The translations under genes were made by a program, and so were the position numbers. Shown here piece by piece: positions 44,732 to 53,309 of a stretch of 64,000 nt of DNA; within the stretch, counting starts at the first letter, position 1; each line of letters begins with the position of its first letter. Below the pieces are notes generated by a model. That model ran no database searches, was not told where the DNA came from, and saw only the letters and a list, made by a program, of their open reading frames with translations. The stretch comes from Paraglaciecola sp030730205. Lineage in GTDB: Bacteria > Pseudomonadota > Gammaproteobacteria > Enterobacterales > Alteromonadaceae. The stretch lies in contig NZ_JBGQOM010000003.1 of the NCBI RefSeq assembly GCF_052119645.1, forward strand, positions 248,001 through 312,000. Reading direction: 5' to 3'.

Positions 44732-44861
44732 GTGTTCCACCTGGTATTTTTTTAATTATGCTTTGAGCGGCTTACCTGCTTATTTCGATCCGCTTTACTT
44801 TTACTGACTCCTTTTTTGCTAGGAGCCACCTCATTTAACAAATATTAGCCAATCAGGTCAA

Positions 44862-44874
44862 GAATAATATTTTC
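44862..44874. promoter_or_regulatory. Candidate RpiR operator, TonB promoter side
   Basis: GAATA-ATA-TTTTC, 9 of 10 positions of the shared palindrome, 131 bp before the TonB receptor start. Confidence 0.45.
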
Positions 44875-44929
44875 CACTTAGAGTTAAATATAGTAATAAA
44901 TTATAACTTCATTTGAATTGATAATAAGG

Positions 44930-44942
44930 GAATACATAATTC
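44930..44942. promoter_or_regulatory. Candidate RpiR operator, middle of the divergent region
   Basis: GAATA-CAT-AATTC, 9 of 10 positions of the shared palindrome. Confidence 0.4.
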
Positions 44943-45032
44943 TTTATGAAATGAGGCAATAACAGTGTTTAACAGCTTAAAATCCAAGAATATTTGCAAT
45001 AATCAGTTACAATCAGCCTGCAATTCTGTGTA

Positions 45033-45044
45033 GAATATTTATTC
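45033..45044. promoter_or_regulatory. Candidate RpiR operator, amidase promoter side
   Basis: GAATA-TT-TATTC, perfect half-sites but a 2-base spacer instead of 3, 49 bp before the amidase-fusion start. Confidence 0.4.
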
Positions 45045-45093
45045 ACAAGTGATATATTTTTTATAATTTTTTATTCTTTAGGTGGGCTTTATC

Positions 45094-47586
45094 ATGCAAT
45101 TGCGCGCATTATTAACCTTGTTTGGTTTAATGAGCAGAGGGACTAGTGGTAAATCATTAGGACTCGTGGCCTTACTGTGTTTAGTGGTAAGTTGTTCAAG
45201 CCTGCCTTTATCTTACATGCAGTCTAAAAATTACAGTCAGCGTATTAAATTTTTAGTCATGCATTATACGGCGATTGATTATCAAAAATCGGTCAAGGCT
45301 TTAGTAGAAGAAGGGGGCTTAAGTTCACACTACCTAATTCCTGAGCGTAACGATCCGAGTTATCAAGACAGTGAATTAAAAGTCATTCAGTTAGTGGAAG
45401 AGTCAGGCAGAGCATGGCACGCTGGCAATAGTTATTGGCAAGGGCGTGAAGATTTAAACGACCAAAGTATCGGCATCGAAATCGTCAATGTGCCTCATTG
45501 TATGCGCGACGAAGCCAGCAATTTTGGCTCAAAGCGGGAAAACTCCATTGACAGACTGTGTGTGTTTCCTGACTACGATCCAAAACAAATCGAATTATTA
45601 ATCAAGCTATCCCAAGATATTCTGGCTCGCAACCCAGATATTTCACCCACTGCGGTAGTGGGTCATTCTGATATTGCACCAACCCGTAAAAATGACCCTG
45701 GCCCTCGGTTTCCATGGTACCAATTATATCAAGCAGGTATTGGTGCCTGGTACGACAACGATACCTTACAAAAATATTGGCAGATATTTAATCAGTCTCC
45801 CATCAGCATTGGCTTAATGCAGCATGCCTTGAACCGCTATGGTTACGGAATAACCGAAACGGGGATAATTGATAGCGCGACCTTCGATACTTTATCAGCC
45901 TTTCAGATGCATTTTTTGCCTTGGTCAGTTAGCGGTAAGTTAGATAGCAAAACCGCGGCAGTGCTATTTGCATTAATTGAAAAGTATTTTCCAAGTCGTA
46001 TCGACGCCCTGATGAAACGCTACGAAGCAGAAAAAATGCCGCCTGTAGCACCTCGTACCTTAGCTTATTATCAGGTAAACGAGTTGTTTCCCACTGTGGA
46101 TCGCAGCACCAGAGAATGGGTAAACGATCGCACGGTGTTTAAGGAATACAAAGGTGAAGGTCAGATCATTATTGACAATATTGATGCACAAAGTGCCGAC
46201 ATCTATATCAATGGTCAAAAACTCAATATAGAAAATGCGCTACAGCCTTATCAACGTTATGAATACAGCTTAGCGAGGCGCACAAAAACAGGTGAAAACA
46301 CCTTAAAAGTAGAAAACGTACGACCAGAAGGGAGCTCGGTTAAGGTCATGATCCCCTATCCGACCTTGCACGATGCCACTGGACAGTACCTAACTACATT
46401 TGCCAAAGTGGATGAGCTTATTAATCAAGATGTCGCCGACGGTTTTCCGGGTGCAGTGTTGTTGGTAGTAAAAGAAGGCAAGATTATAAAACGCAGTGCT
46501 TATGGTTATGCCCGCAAATTTGCTGATGGTGGATTGCCCCTTGATCAAGCCGTAAAGATGCAGACTAACCAGCTATTTGATTTAGCCTCAAACACCAAAA
46601 TGTTTGCCACCAACTTTGCCCTAATGAAGTTGGTATCAGAAGGTAAGATAGATGTCACTCGCCCCTTAAGTGAATACTTGCCAGAATACCAAGGCCAGGG
46701 ACGAGAAAGCCGTTTAGTGCGAGATTTATTAACTCATACCGCGGGGTATTCGCCTCAAGTGCGTTTTTTTACCAAGGATAACGAGCTTGGTTCGCGCTTT
46801 TTCTCGCAAAATAAAGCACAAACTGAGCACCTATTGCTCAGTCGTGTGCCCTTTGAAACCGGGCGTCAAACCAAAGCAATTTATAGTGACACAGATTACA
46901 TGTTGTTAGGTTTACTTGTAGAACGGGTGACCCAAATGTCGCTAGACCGCTACGTTGAACAAGATATTTATCATCCACTTAATCTAAGCAATACCTTGTT
47001 TAACCCTTTGCATAAGGGCTTTGCACCACAGCAGTTTGCCGCCACTGAAATTCAGGGGAATACCCGTGACGGCTCAGTAGACTTTACTAATGTGAGAAAG
47101 CATGTATTACAAGGTGAGGTGCATGATGAAAAAGCCTTTCACTCTTTTGCAGGTGTTGCTGGCCATGCCGGTTTATTCTCTAACGTAGACGACTTAGCCG
47201 TTCTTGCTCAAACGCTATTAAATGGCGGTGGTTACGGCCGTGTTAAGGTATTTGACCGCGCAGTTTTAGCTAAATTCACTAAACCAGAAGAGGGAGACAG
47301 TAGTTTTGGTTTAGGCTGGCGCCGAGCTGATCAAGGTCAAAGTAAGTGGCACTTTGGGCCCTATGCTAGCCCTTATGCCTATGGTCACACCGGCTGGACA
47401 GGCACGGTGACAGTCATCGACCCCGCATACGATCTAGCCATTATTTTGCTGACTAATGCTCGGCACAGTAAAATTGTTGAGCGCGAAGCAGGTAAGGGCC
47501 GCGAGTTTAACGGCAAGTTATTTGAAACGGGTAAATACGGTAGCGTGATCAGTTTGGTCTATGAAGCCTTACTTGAACGTCCATAG
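45094..47586 (+). CDS. Lipoprotein fusion: AmiD-type zinc amidase, PG-binding domain and serine beta-lactamase-fold domain
   Basis: Lipid-anchored envelope enzyme of 830 aa with two hydrolase modules. After a signal peptide with lipobox VVSC (about residue 35) comes an Amidase_2 domain (about 45-215): FLVMHYTAIDY (zinc His), IGIEIVN, and VVGHSDIAPTRKNDPGPRFPW with the second zinc His and catalytic Lys/Asp, as in AmiD. A peptidoglycan-binding domain follows (about 230-305), then a linker region (306-440). A class-C-like serine hydrolase domain (about 440-825) has S499-N-T-K, YSDTD in the YxN position and HTGWTG as the KTG-like box. The start ATG 45094 has AGGTGG upstream. AmiE of B. subtilis is, as I recall, also a beta-lactamase-fold amidase, so both halves may cut MurNAc-L-Ala; D,D-carboxypeptidase is the alternative. 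Confidence 0.9.
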   Translation: MQLRALLTLFGLMSRGTSGKSLGLVALLCLVVSCSSLPLSYMQSKNYSQRIKFLVMHYTAIDYQKSVKALVEEGGLSSHYLIPERNDPSYQDSELKVIQLVEESGRAWHAGNSYWQGREDLNDQSIGIEIVNVPHCMRDEASNFGSKRENSIDRLCVFPDYDPKQIELLIKLSQDILARNPDISPTAVVGHSDIAPTRKNDPGPRFPWYQLYQAGIGAWYDNDTLQKYWQIFNQSPISIGLMQHALNRYGYGITETGIIDSATFDTLSAFQMHFLPWSVSGKLDSKTAAVLFALIEKYFPSRIDALMKRYEAEKMPPVAPRTLAYYQVNELFPTVDRSTREWVNDRTVFKEYKGEGQIIIDNIDAQSADIYINGQKLNIENALQPYQRYEYSLARRTKTGENTLKVENVRPEGSSVKVMIPYPTLHDATGQYLTTFAKVDELINQDVADGFPGAVLLVVKEGKIIKRSAYGYARKFADGGLPLDQAVKMQTNQLFDLASNTKMFATNFALMKLVSEGKIDVTRPLSEYLPEYQGQGRESRLVRDLLTHTAGYSPQVRFFTKDNELGSRFFSQNKAQTEHLLLSRVPFETGRQTKAIYSDTDYMLLGLLVERVTQMSLDRYVEQDIYHPLNLSNTLFNPLHKGFAPQQFAATEIQGNTRDGSVDFTNVRKHVLQGEVHDEKAFHSFAGVAGHAGLFSNVDDLAVLAQTLLNGGGYGRVKVFDRAVLAKFTKPEEGDSSFGLGWRRADQGQSKWHFGPYASPYAYGHTGWTGTVTVIDPAYDLAIILLTNARHSKIVEREAGKGREFNGKLFETGKYGSVISLVYEALLERP

Positions 47587-47595
47587 GAGTTACAA

Positions 47596-49164
47596 ATGAT
47601 TAAGCGAAATAAGGTTCGTATAGCCCTATTCTTGTTAGCTGGGTGTATCACCATGAATGGTCAGGCAGAGGCAATAAACGAAGATAAAATTAACGCTATC
47701 ATGCAGCATTTTCAAGTACCAGGCGCGGCCATTGGTATTGTTCAAAACGGCCAAGTGATTGCCGCCAAAGGTTTTGGGCTCAAAACCCTTGGTAAACCCG
47801 ACCCTATTGACGCTGACAGTATTTTCAAAATAGCCTCTAATACCAAAGCGTTTACCACCGCTGCCTTAGCGATTTTGGTCGACGAAGGTAAAATTAGTTG
47901 GCATGGCAAGGTACAACGTTATTTGCCGGATTTTAAGCTATATGACCCTTGGGTCAGTCGGCAATTTACCCTTATCGATTTGTTAACTCATCGTAGTGGT
48001 TTAGGTTTAGGCGCAGGCGATTTAATGTTGTGGCCAGAACCCTCCAGCTTTAGCCGCCAAGAAGTAATGCATAATCTACGTTATCTGAAACCCGCTGGTG
48101 AATTTCGCGCAGATTACGCCTACGACAATTTACTTTATATCGTTGCAGGAGAAATCATTCCTGCCGTTACTGGACAAAGTTGGGAGCAATTTGTTGAGCA
48201 GCGCATTATGCGCCCTCTTGGCATGAACCACTGTTTTGCTGGGCAAGTGAGCGAAGCCAAACAACAAGACCTTGCCACCCCACATGGCATGGTTAACGGC
48301 AAGCTACAGGCCATAATACGCGCGATTGATTACAGCAAGCCAAGCGTATCAGCGCCTGCTGGTGGTATTCAATGTAGCCTCAACGATATGCTGCGCTGGG
48401 TAACAGTGCAACTAGCTGAAGGCAAAATTGACGCCAAGCAAGGTTTATTTAGTCAAGCGCAGCATAAGATGATGTGGCAACCTCAAACCATTATGCCCTT
48501 GTCTGCCAGCAGTAAACGCCGAGATAACAGCCATTTTAGTGCTTATGCATTAGGTTGGCGGGTGAATGATATGAACGGTACATTGCAAGTGCATCATACG
48601 GGCAGTTTGGCCGGTATGTATTCTTTTGTGAGTTTATTTCCCGAATTAGATTTAGGCTTTGTTGTGCTAACCAACCAGCAGTCGAGCGCGGCACGCAGTG
48701 CTCTGATGTATTCCATCATGAAACCTTTTTTGGGTGATACACAAACCGATTGGATGGCCGAATTTAGCCCAAAGCCTTCGCCTCAAGCCAGCCAAAAAAC
48801 GAATACTCCCCCCCTAGAGAGCTACCCCATAGCTAACATAAATCAGTCAGAAAACAGGGACTTTCTTGGTGCCTATGTCGATCCATGGTTAGGCCGCTTT
48901 GTTATAGCAACGCAAGCCGATGGCAGTCTGCTGATTCACTCACAACGAGTAGAAAAATTAATCGGCAGTTTGTACCGCCTTGGCCATGACTCGTTGCTTA
49001 TCCGTTGGCACGATCGCAGCTTAGAAGCGGATGCGATAATGCACTTTACCCGCAATCAAAAAGGTGAGGTAAGTGGCATGACTATGTTACCAGAGTCAAG
49101 TGACATCGATTTTAGCTATGATTTTCAAGACTTAAACTTTACTAAAATCATTGAATCTGAATGA
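47596..49164 (+). CDS. Serine hydrolase, class C beta-lactamase/AmiE/PbpX-like, exported
   Basis: Exported or lipid-anchored serine hydrolase, 522 aa, 9 bp after the amidase fusion gene and surely in its operon. The N-terminus (ALFLLAGCITM) could be a lipoprotein signal (LAGC) or an ordinary signal peptide. Active-site boxes: S81-N-T-K84, YAYDN as the YxN box, and HHTGSLAG as the KTG-like box. A C-terminal ~120-residue DUF3471-like domain follows after a Pro/Ser/Gln-rich linker (about 390-415). The setting argues for trimming muropeptides (amidase, D-aminopeptidase or carboxypeptidase) rather than drug resistance. No specificity can be read from sequence alone. Confidence 0.88.
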   Translation: MIKRNKVRIALFLLAGCITMNGQAEAINEDKINAIMQHFQVPGAAIGIVQNGQVIAAKGFGLKTLGKPDPIDADSIFKIASNTKAFTTAALAILVDEGKISWHGKVQRYLPDFKLYDPWVSRQFTLIDLLTHRSGLGLGAGDLMLWPEPSSFSRQEVMHNLRYLKPAGEFRADYAYDNLLYIVAGEIIPAVTGQSWEQFVEQRIMRPLGMNHCFAGQVSEAKQQDLATPHGMVNGKLQAIIRAIDYSKPSVSAPAGGIQCSLNDMLRWVTVQLAEGKIDAKQGLFSQAQHKMMWQPQTIMPLSASSKRRDNSHFSAYALGWRVNDMNGTLQVHHTGSLAGMYSFVSLFPELDLGFVVLTNQQSSAARSALMYSIMKPFLGDTQTDWMAEFSPKPSPQASQKTNTPPLESYPIANINQSENRDFLGAYVDPWLGRFVIATQADGSLLIHSQRVEKLIGSLYRLGHDSLLIRWHDRSLEADAIMHFTRNQKGEVSGMTMLPESSDIDFSYDFQDLNFTKIIESE

Positions 49165-49172
49165 AAGGCGAG

Positions 49173-50048
49173 CTATCCCCAGATAACCAATAATGCAGCT
49201 AAGGCAATTAAAACCAAACCAAAGGCATCTTTGATTTGCACTTTTTGTTTTAACCAATAGCTTGAAATCAGTAAGGTGAAAAAGATTTCGATTTGCCCTA
49301 AGGTTTTTACATAGGGCACATTTTGAATCGACATTGCACTAAACCAGCCGATTGAGCCTAAACAGCTGCTAACACTGGTCAGTAAGGTTAATTTTGGCCG
49401 TTGCATTAGGGCCCGTAATGTCCCCTTGTCATTGAGCCATAAGTAACTGACCAAGCCCAATGTTTGCAGACTGATCACCATAACTAATACCCAAGCGGCG
49501 CTGTAAGGAAAGGATAAATTTAGCTGCAAACTGGCCTCTCTAACCCACAGTGAAGTTAACGCAAAGGCACTGCCACACGCTAAACCCATCGCAACAGTTG
49601 CTAGTGATAGCCCTTTAACACCCTTGACTGCACTCATCAAAAATACCGCCAAGCCACCGATAAAAACCCCTAGCCATCCAAAAAATGACAAGGTTGTACC
49701 AAAAAACAACATCCCCAACACAGCAGCAACAATGGCCTCGCTTTTTGCCAGTCCAGCGCCTATCGCATAGTTATTCATCTTAAAAAGCCTAACCATTAAG
49801 CTAGTTGCAACGATCTGCGTCACCGCTGCGCCAATAATGTACAGCCAATATTGAGTGTTAAAAATCGGCATCGCAACGGGCTCAAAGGCATACAGCAAAC
49901 CAAGATAGATCGCAGCTATGGGTCCCGCCCAAATAAAACGCGCAAGCGTTACCCCCGTGACTTTAACGGTTTGCCCGAGTTGACTCTGAAAGGCATTGCG
50001 CCACGCCTGCATAAACGTGGCAAAAACGGTACATACTACCCAAGTCAT
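49173..50048 (-). CDS. EamA/DMT-superfamily transporter
   Basis: Inner-membrane protein of 291 aa with about 10 helices, of the drug/metabolite transporter superfamily. Two EamA-like halves are seen: about residues 5-135 (IYLGLLYAFEPVAMPIFNTQ region, then AKSEAIVAAVLGMLFFGTTL) and 145-290 (QIEIFFTLLISSYWLKQKV, then GLVLIALAALLVIWG). It is convergent with the serine hydrolase gene (8-bp gap). Members export or import amino acids, sugars or metabolites. Its location inside the island suggests a link to peptidoglycan products, but no shared palindrome is found in its promoter region, so it may be an unrelated neighbour. Confidence 0.82.
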   Translation of the reverse strand: MTWVVCTVFATFMQAWRNAFQSQLGQTVKVTGVTLARFIWAGPIAAIYLGLLYAFEPVAMPIFNTQYWLYIIGAAVTQIVATSLMVRLFKMNNYAIGAGLAKSEAIVAAVLGMLFFGTTLSFFGWLGVFIGGLAVFLMSAVKGVKGLSLATVAMGLACGSAFALTSLWVREASLQLNLSFPYSAAWVLVMVISLQTLGLVSYLWLNDKGTLRALMQRPKLTLLTSVSSCLGSIGWFSAMSIQNVPYVKTLGQIEIFFTLLISSYWLKQKVQIKDAFGLVLIALAALLVIWG

Positions 50049-50254
50049 GAATATCCGGTGTTGGTCACATGGACCTTAGTTGTATCGGTATGATGAATGG
50101 ATTGTCGCATCACAAAACGAAATAAGAAACGTCTGGATGAGAGAAAGAGGCAATCAACCCGCTCCTTAAATAAGAAGCCGATCGTGCTAAAAATAGATTT
50201 ACGTCGAATTTAGAAGTAAGTAAGTACTAACAATTAAGTTTTCTGGTCGATTCT

Positions 50255-50776
50255 TTACAGCAGTGCCCTGACAGCATTTAAGGCATCAACCGCGAACCCC
50301 CTGTCATAGAAATAGATAATAGTGCCATGTTCATCTAATAACATCACCCGGGCATTATTGGGTTTTTGATTTCCGGTGAATTCTTGCACTTTGTCGCCGT
50401 CTTCGTACACCGTCACGACCCCTTTCCATAACTCTTTTGGAATACCTGAGCGCATACCACTGTCAATAAAGGTGCTGAACATTCGGGGAAACATGCCCTG
50501 AATGGTGGGGATCTCGTACACATTAAGGGCTGTGTTTGTCATGTCCAAACCGATAAGCCAGCGGTCGATATCAAATTGACTGTCTTGCTTGTAACCGAAT
50601 AACAGCAACGTTTTGCTGCCTTTGAAATCATCGGGAATAGTGACCTTTTCACCCGCTAGACTTTGCCCCGTCACCACTAACATGGCATCACCAACTGCAA
50701 GCTGGCCAGGGTGTTCATAACTTGAACACCCCATCAAGCCAATACTCAAAAACAAAGCCAGAATAAGATTTTTCAT
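50255..50776 (-). CDS. Uncharacterised lipoprotein, possible thioredoxin-like/ATP10-like fold
   Basis: Predicted lipoprotein of 173 aa that I do not recognise with certainty. The signal MKNLILALFLSIGLMGCSS has lipobox LMGC. The mature part shows a strand-rich pattern (SKTLLLFGYKQDSQFDIDRW, VYEIPTIQGMFPRMFSTFID, RVMLLDEHGTIIYFYDRGFA) reminiscent of thioredoxin-fold proteins and of the bacterial ATP10-like group, but no CxxC is present. The ATG at 50776 was chosen because it gives the signal peptide directly. It stands between the DMT transporter and a hydratase gene, all on the minus strand with gaps of 93-206 bp. Confidence 0.75.
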   Translation of the reverse strand: MKNLILALFLSIGLMGCSSYEHPGQLAVGDAMLVVTGQSLAGEKVTIPDDFKGSKTLLLFGYKQDSQFDIDRWLIGLDMTNTALNVYEIPTIQGMFPRMFSTFIDSGMRSGIPKELWKGVVTVYEDGDKVQEFTGNQKPNNARVMLLDEHGTIIYFYDRGFAVDALNAVRALL

Positions 50777-50868
50777 TGGTCGTCCTTTCATACGTTTAGT
50801 GGATATACGTTGCGATGCAAGAATAAGTTTGATTGCTCGCAGCTCAATCGACCATTAGCATTGAAAGA

Positions 50869-51651
50869 CTATTGGGTTTTCGCTTTAAAATGCACGTGCA
50901 TCTCGCCTAAGCCTGCATACTTGATCGTCATATCGCATGCGATAGGTGCATCAAACACCCCTGCATAAGAGCCTGTAATGGCAGCTTGCCCGGCCTCGAT
51001 ACCGATGCCCTGCTGACGTAAAAACTCTACCAACCAATACAAGGGTGCGCGCGGGATTACGTTAGGGTGTTTAGCGCTGTAGGGCTGAATTTGATCGGCA
51101 TAACTAAGGGTGATATCAATATTACTGGCCTGTTTCGCCAATTCAGCATCAACTTGTGGGCCTACATACAAACCTTGATTAACCAAACCATCTGCTAATT
51201 TATCAAAGTGATGAATAGGGGCAGTGGGCACATACCGATTATAAATAAGCTCTAAGGCCATATGAGTACGGCCAATAGCAGCATCAATTTCAGCGGGTAA
51301 ATAAGGCTCTGCGCGCACAGGTAAGGCATGGGCAAAATAGAAGGCTAACTCAGGTTCAATCCGCGCCACATTGTTGTCAGGCCACAAACTAACAGGTGCG
51401 ATAGTATCAATGGTGCTGGTAAAAATAGGCGCAACGACCCAATTACCCTCAATGGGCTGCAAACACTTCCATGCACCTACACTGTCTTTGCATTGTTCGC
51501 ACCATAATTGCGTGACTGCCTGCTGTATGGCAAAGGCGCTTTGATTGTCAGTAGGGCGGCAATGAGCAGCTAGCACCTCACCTTTTTGTGCGTTTAGACG
51601 CCTTGCCAGCAGTATTGATGCTGCCTGTTCTGTTGCTGATGGCTGGTGCAT
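50869..51651 (-). CDS. 2-keto-4-pentenoate hydratase-like protein (FAH family)
   Basis: Cytoplasmic protein of 260 aa of the fumarylacetoacetate hydrolase superfamily, hydratase branch (MhpD/HpaH). Motifs: QQAVTQLWCEQ near residues 43-53, GAWKCL, ARIEPELAFYFA (metal-binding Glu of the xxEPE motif), HMALELIYNRYV, LADGLVNQGLYVG and GQAAITGSYAGVF. Usually it belongs to aromatic meta-cleavage or keto-acid pathways, but no such pathway genes surround it. Its position inside the peptidoglycan island is unexplained; it may act on a keto acid from sugar or lactate breakdown, or be unrelated. Confidence 0.85.
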   Translation of the reverse strand: MHQPSATEQAASILLARRLNAQKGEVLAAHCRPTDNQSAFAIQQAVTQLWCEQCKDSVGAWKCLQPIEGNWVVAPIFTSTIDTIAPVSLWPDNNVARIEPELAFYFAHALPVRAEPYLPAEIDAAIGRTHMALELIYNRYVPTAPIHHFDKLADGLVNQGLYVGPQVDAELAKQASNIDITLSYADQIQPYSAKHPNVIPRAPLYWLVEFLRQQGIGIEAGQAAITGSYAGVFDAPIACDMTIKYAGLGEMHVHFKAKTQ

Positions 51652-51737
51652 GGTTATCCTTTAAAAGCAGTACTAGGGAAAATATCGCAGTGTGCCACAA
51701 GAAAAGCCCTAGTGCTGCAACAGAATTTTTGAACCTC

Positions 51738-52898
51738 TTAGCTGGCAATAAAAGATAGAATTTTGCCCACCAGCAAGCCGCCACCAGTACCTATTATATA
51801 GCCCACCATGGCCATCAATACGCCAACTGGGATCAAGGCCTTGGAATAAGATGCAGCTAAAATAGGGGCTGACGCCACACCACCAATATTAGCTAAAGAA
51901 GCCACACCACAAGTAAACAGATCGAGCTTCAACCATTTGGCCATCACGACCATAATTAAAGCATGTATCGCCAGTATGACGAGGCCCAAAATAATGTAAA
52001 CCGGAGCCTGTGTGAGTTCAGCAAAATTAGCCCGTGACGCAATCAGCGCAATAATTAAATACAGCATTAACATCGACAACTGACTGGCGCCTGCGATTTT
52101 AGCCAAAGGCGTTATTGCACAGATGACACCAGCCAAAGTCACAATTAACACCGTCCAGGCTGTGCTGGTAAAGTACGCAGACGTCGGTAAAAGCTGAGCA
52201 GCACTTTGTGCTAAAGCTGACATTAACAAAGCAATGGCTAGTAAAATTAATAATCCGCCAGCATTAACAGGACCTTGTTCGTTGTCCAACTCGATGTTAG
52301 CGCCAATTTTTTCGAGAAACTGACTATCTGCCTTTACCCAACGGTTAAACCGTTTTGCATGAGGCACTAAGGCCAACAAGAACATGACCCACATGGCGTA
52401 ATCGATAGAATCGATCAACAGGGTATAGCCCATACTTGAATCCGGTACGTCTAACGCCAATTGAATCGCAACCATGTTGCCGGTGCCCCCCATCCAACTG
52501 CCACTTAAGGCTGCCAGGGTTTTCCAAGCTCCAGGCTGCAAATACCCTTGAAAAACGGTAAATGCGATCACAAAGGCAATACCGATGCTCACTGCGGCAA
52601 TAACAAAGGCCAGCAACATTCTGCCGCCTAATTGCTTGATTTGCCGTAAGTCAGCATCCAATAACATCAAAAATATCATGGCCGGTAACAAATTGTTGCG
52701 CAACATTTTATAGGCGTTGTTAATCTCTTCGGTTTTTTCCCACACGCCAAAGGTCGAGCACAACATGACAACAAAATATAACGACACGATGGCAGGTAAA
52801 TACTCAAATAAACGCCAACGAGTGTTGGTTTCCAGTAACTTAAGCGAAGCAGCAATGACGAGTAATGCCGTAACGTAGATAAACGATGAAGTAATCAA
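51738..52898 (-). CDS. DUF819 (YjcL-like) membrane protein, candidate carrier
   Basis: Inner-membrane protein of 386 aa with about 10-11 helices, DUF819 family. Landmarks: LPAMIFLMLLDADLRQIKQL, LSGSWMGGTGNMVAIQLALD (the family Gly-rich block) and GVASLANIGGVASAPILAAS near the C-terminus. Function is not established. It is divergent from the NlpC/P60-epimerase-L,D-transpeptidase operon and shares a regulatory gap carrying three copies of the island palindrome. A role in taking up L-Ala-D/L-Glu or related dipeptides is a reasonable guess (inference), since the epimerase next door would act on such a dipeptide. Confidence 0.85.
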   Translation of the reverse strand: MITSSFIYVTALLVIAASLKLLETNTRWRLFEYLPAIVSLYFVVMLCSTFGVWEKTEEINNAYKMLRNNLLPAMIFLMLLDADLRQIKQLGGRMLLAFVIAAVSIGIAFVIAFTVFQGYLQPGAWKTLAALSGSWMGGTGNMVAIQLALDVPDSSMGYTLLIDSIDYAMWVMFLLALVPHAKRFNRWVKADSQFLEKIGANIELDNEQGPVNAGGLLILLAIALLMSALAQSAAQLLPTSAYFTSTAWTVLIVTLAGVICAITPLAKIAGASQLSMLMLYLIIALIASRANFAELTQAPVYIILGLVILAIHALIMVVMAKWLKLDLFTCGVASLANIGGVASAPILAASYSKALIPVGVLMAMVGYIIGTGGGLLVGKILSFIAS

Positions 52899-53054
52899 GC
52901 TGCCTTCTCCTTATTGTGTACTTGACATAGGTGAAATAACTCACCCCATTGGTAAGTGAACAAACATTGCATTTTGCATCCCTTTTAGGCCTGAATGACG
53001 CGCACTAAGTTGCTAACGAATCAGCTACTCTATTCAAAAATAACAGAAAATAAA

Positions 53055-53067
53055 GAATAATTTATTA
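53055..53067. promoter_or_regulatory. Candidate RpiR operator 1, DUF819/NlpC-P60 gap
   Basis: GAATA-ATT-TATTA: 9 of 10 positions of the shared palindrome. Confidence 0.45.
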
Positions 53068-53144
53068 GTAAACAAGTAAGCCTGTTGATAGTCAATCTTT
53101 AAAACCAATTTGAGCGACTAACACTATTTGCAGCTAAGCCTTGT

Positions 53145-53157
53145 TGAAATAAATATT
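53145..53157. promoter_or_regulatory. Candidate RpiR operator 2, DUF819/NlpC-P60 gap
   Basis: GAAAT-AAA-TATTC: 8 of 10 positions of the shared palindrome, with the right half-site perfect. Confidence 0.4.
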
Positions 53158-53177
53158 CCTATGATAACCTATTACCA

Positions 53178-53190
53178 GAATACTATATTA
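53178..53190. promoter_or_regulatory. Candidate RpiR operator 3, DUF819/NlpC-P60 gap
   Basis: GAATA-CTA-TATTA: 9 of 10 positions of the shared palindrome. Confidence 0.45.
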
Positions 53191-53309
53191 TTTAGGCAAT
53201 CGATTTGCATACTTACTTTACTGTAAGGCTAATTTGTCTGTTCAAAAGCATTAATCGTGGGTTTAGCTGCATCTGTGCCCACACGCCTAACCAAAATGAG
53301 TAAAAAAAT

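Larger units (their letters stand above)
44732..45093. other. Divergent regulatory region, TonB receptor / amidase fusion
   Basis: 362 AT-rich bases without a gene. It holds three versions of the GAATA-N3-TATTC element (44862-44874, 44930-44942, 45033-45044). It should contain the promoters of both divergent units and is the natural control centre of the island. Confidence 0.5.
52899..53309. other. Divergent regulatory region, DUF819 / NlpC-P60 operon
   Basis: 411 AT-rich bases without a gene, holding three copies of the GAATA-N3-TATTM element at 53055-53067, 53145-53157 and 53178-53190. It separates two transcription units that I assign to muropeptide breakdown and uptake. Confidence 0.5.

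Noticed and set aside
45094..49164. Drug-resistance class C beta-lactamases
   Set aside because: The boxes fit the broad serine hydrolase family, but the fusion to a zinc amidase and the murQ/namZ/nagZ setting point to muropeptide processing.
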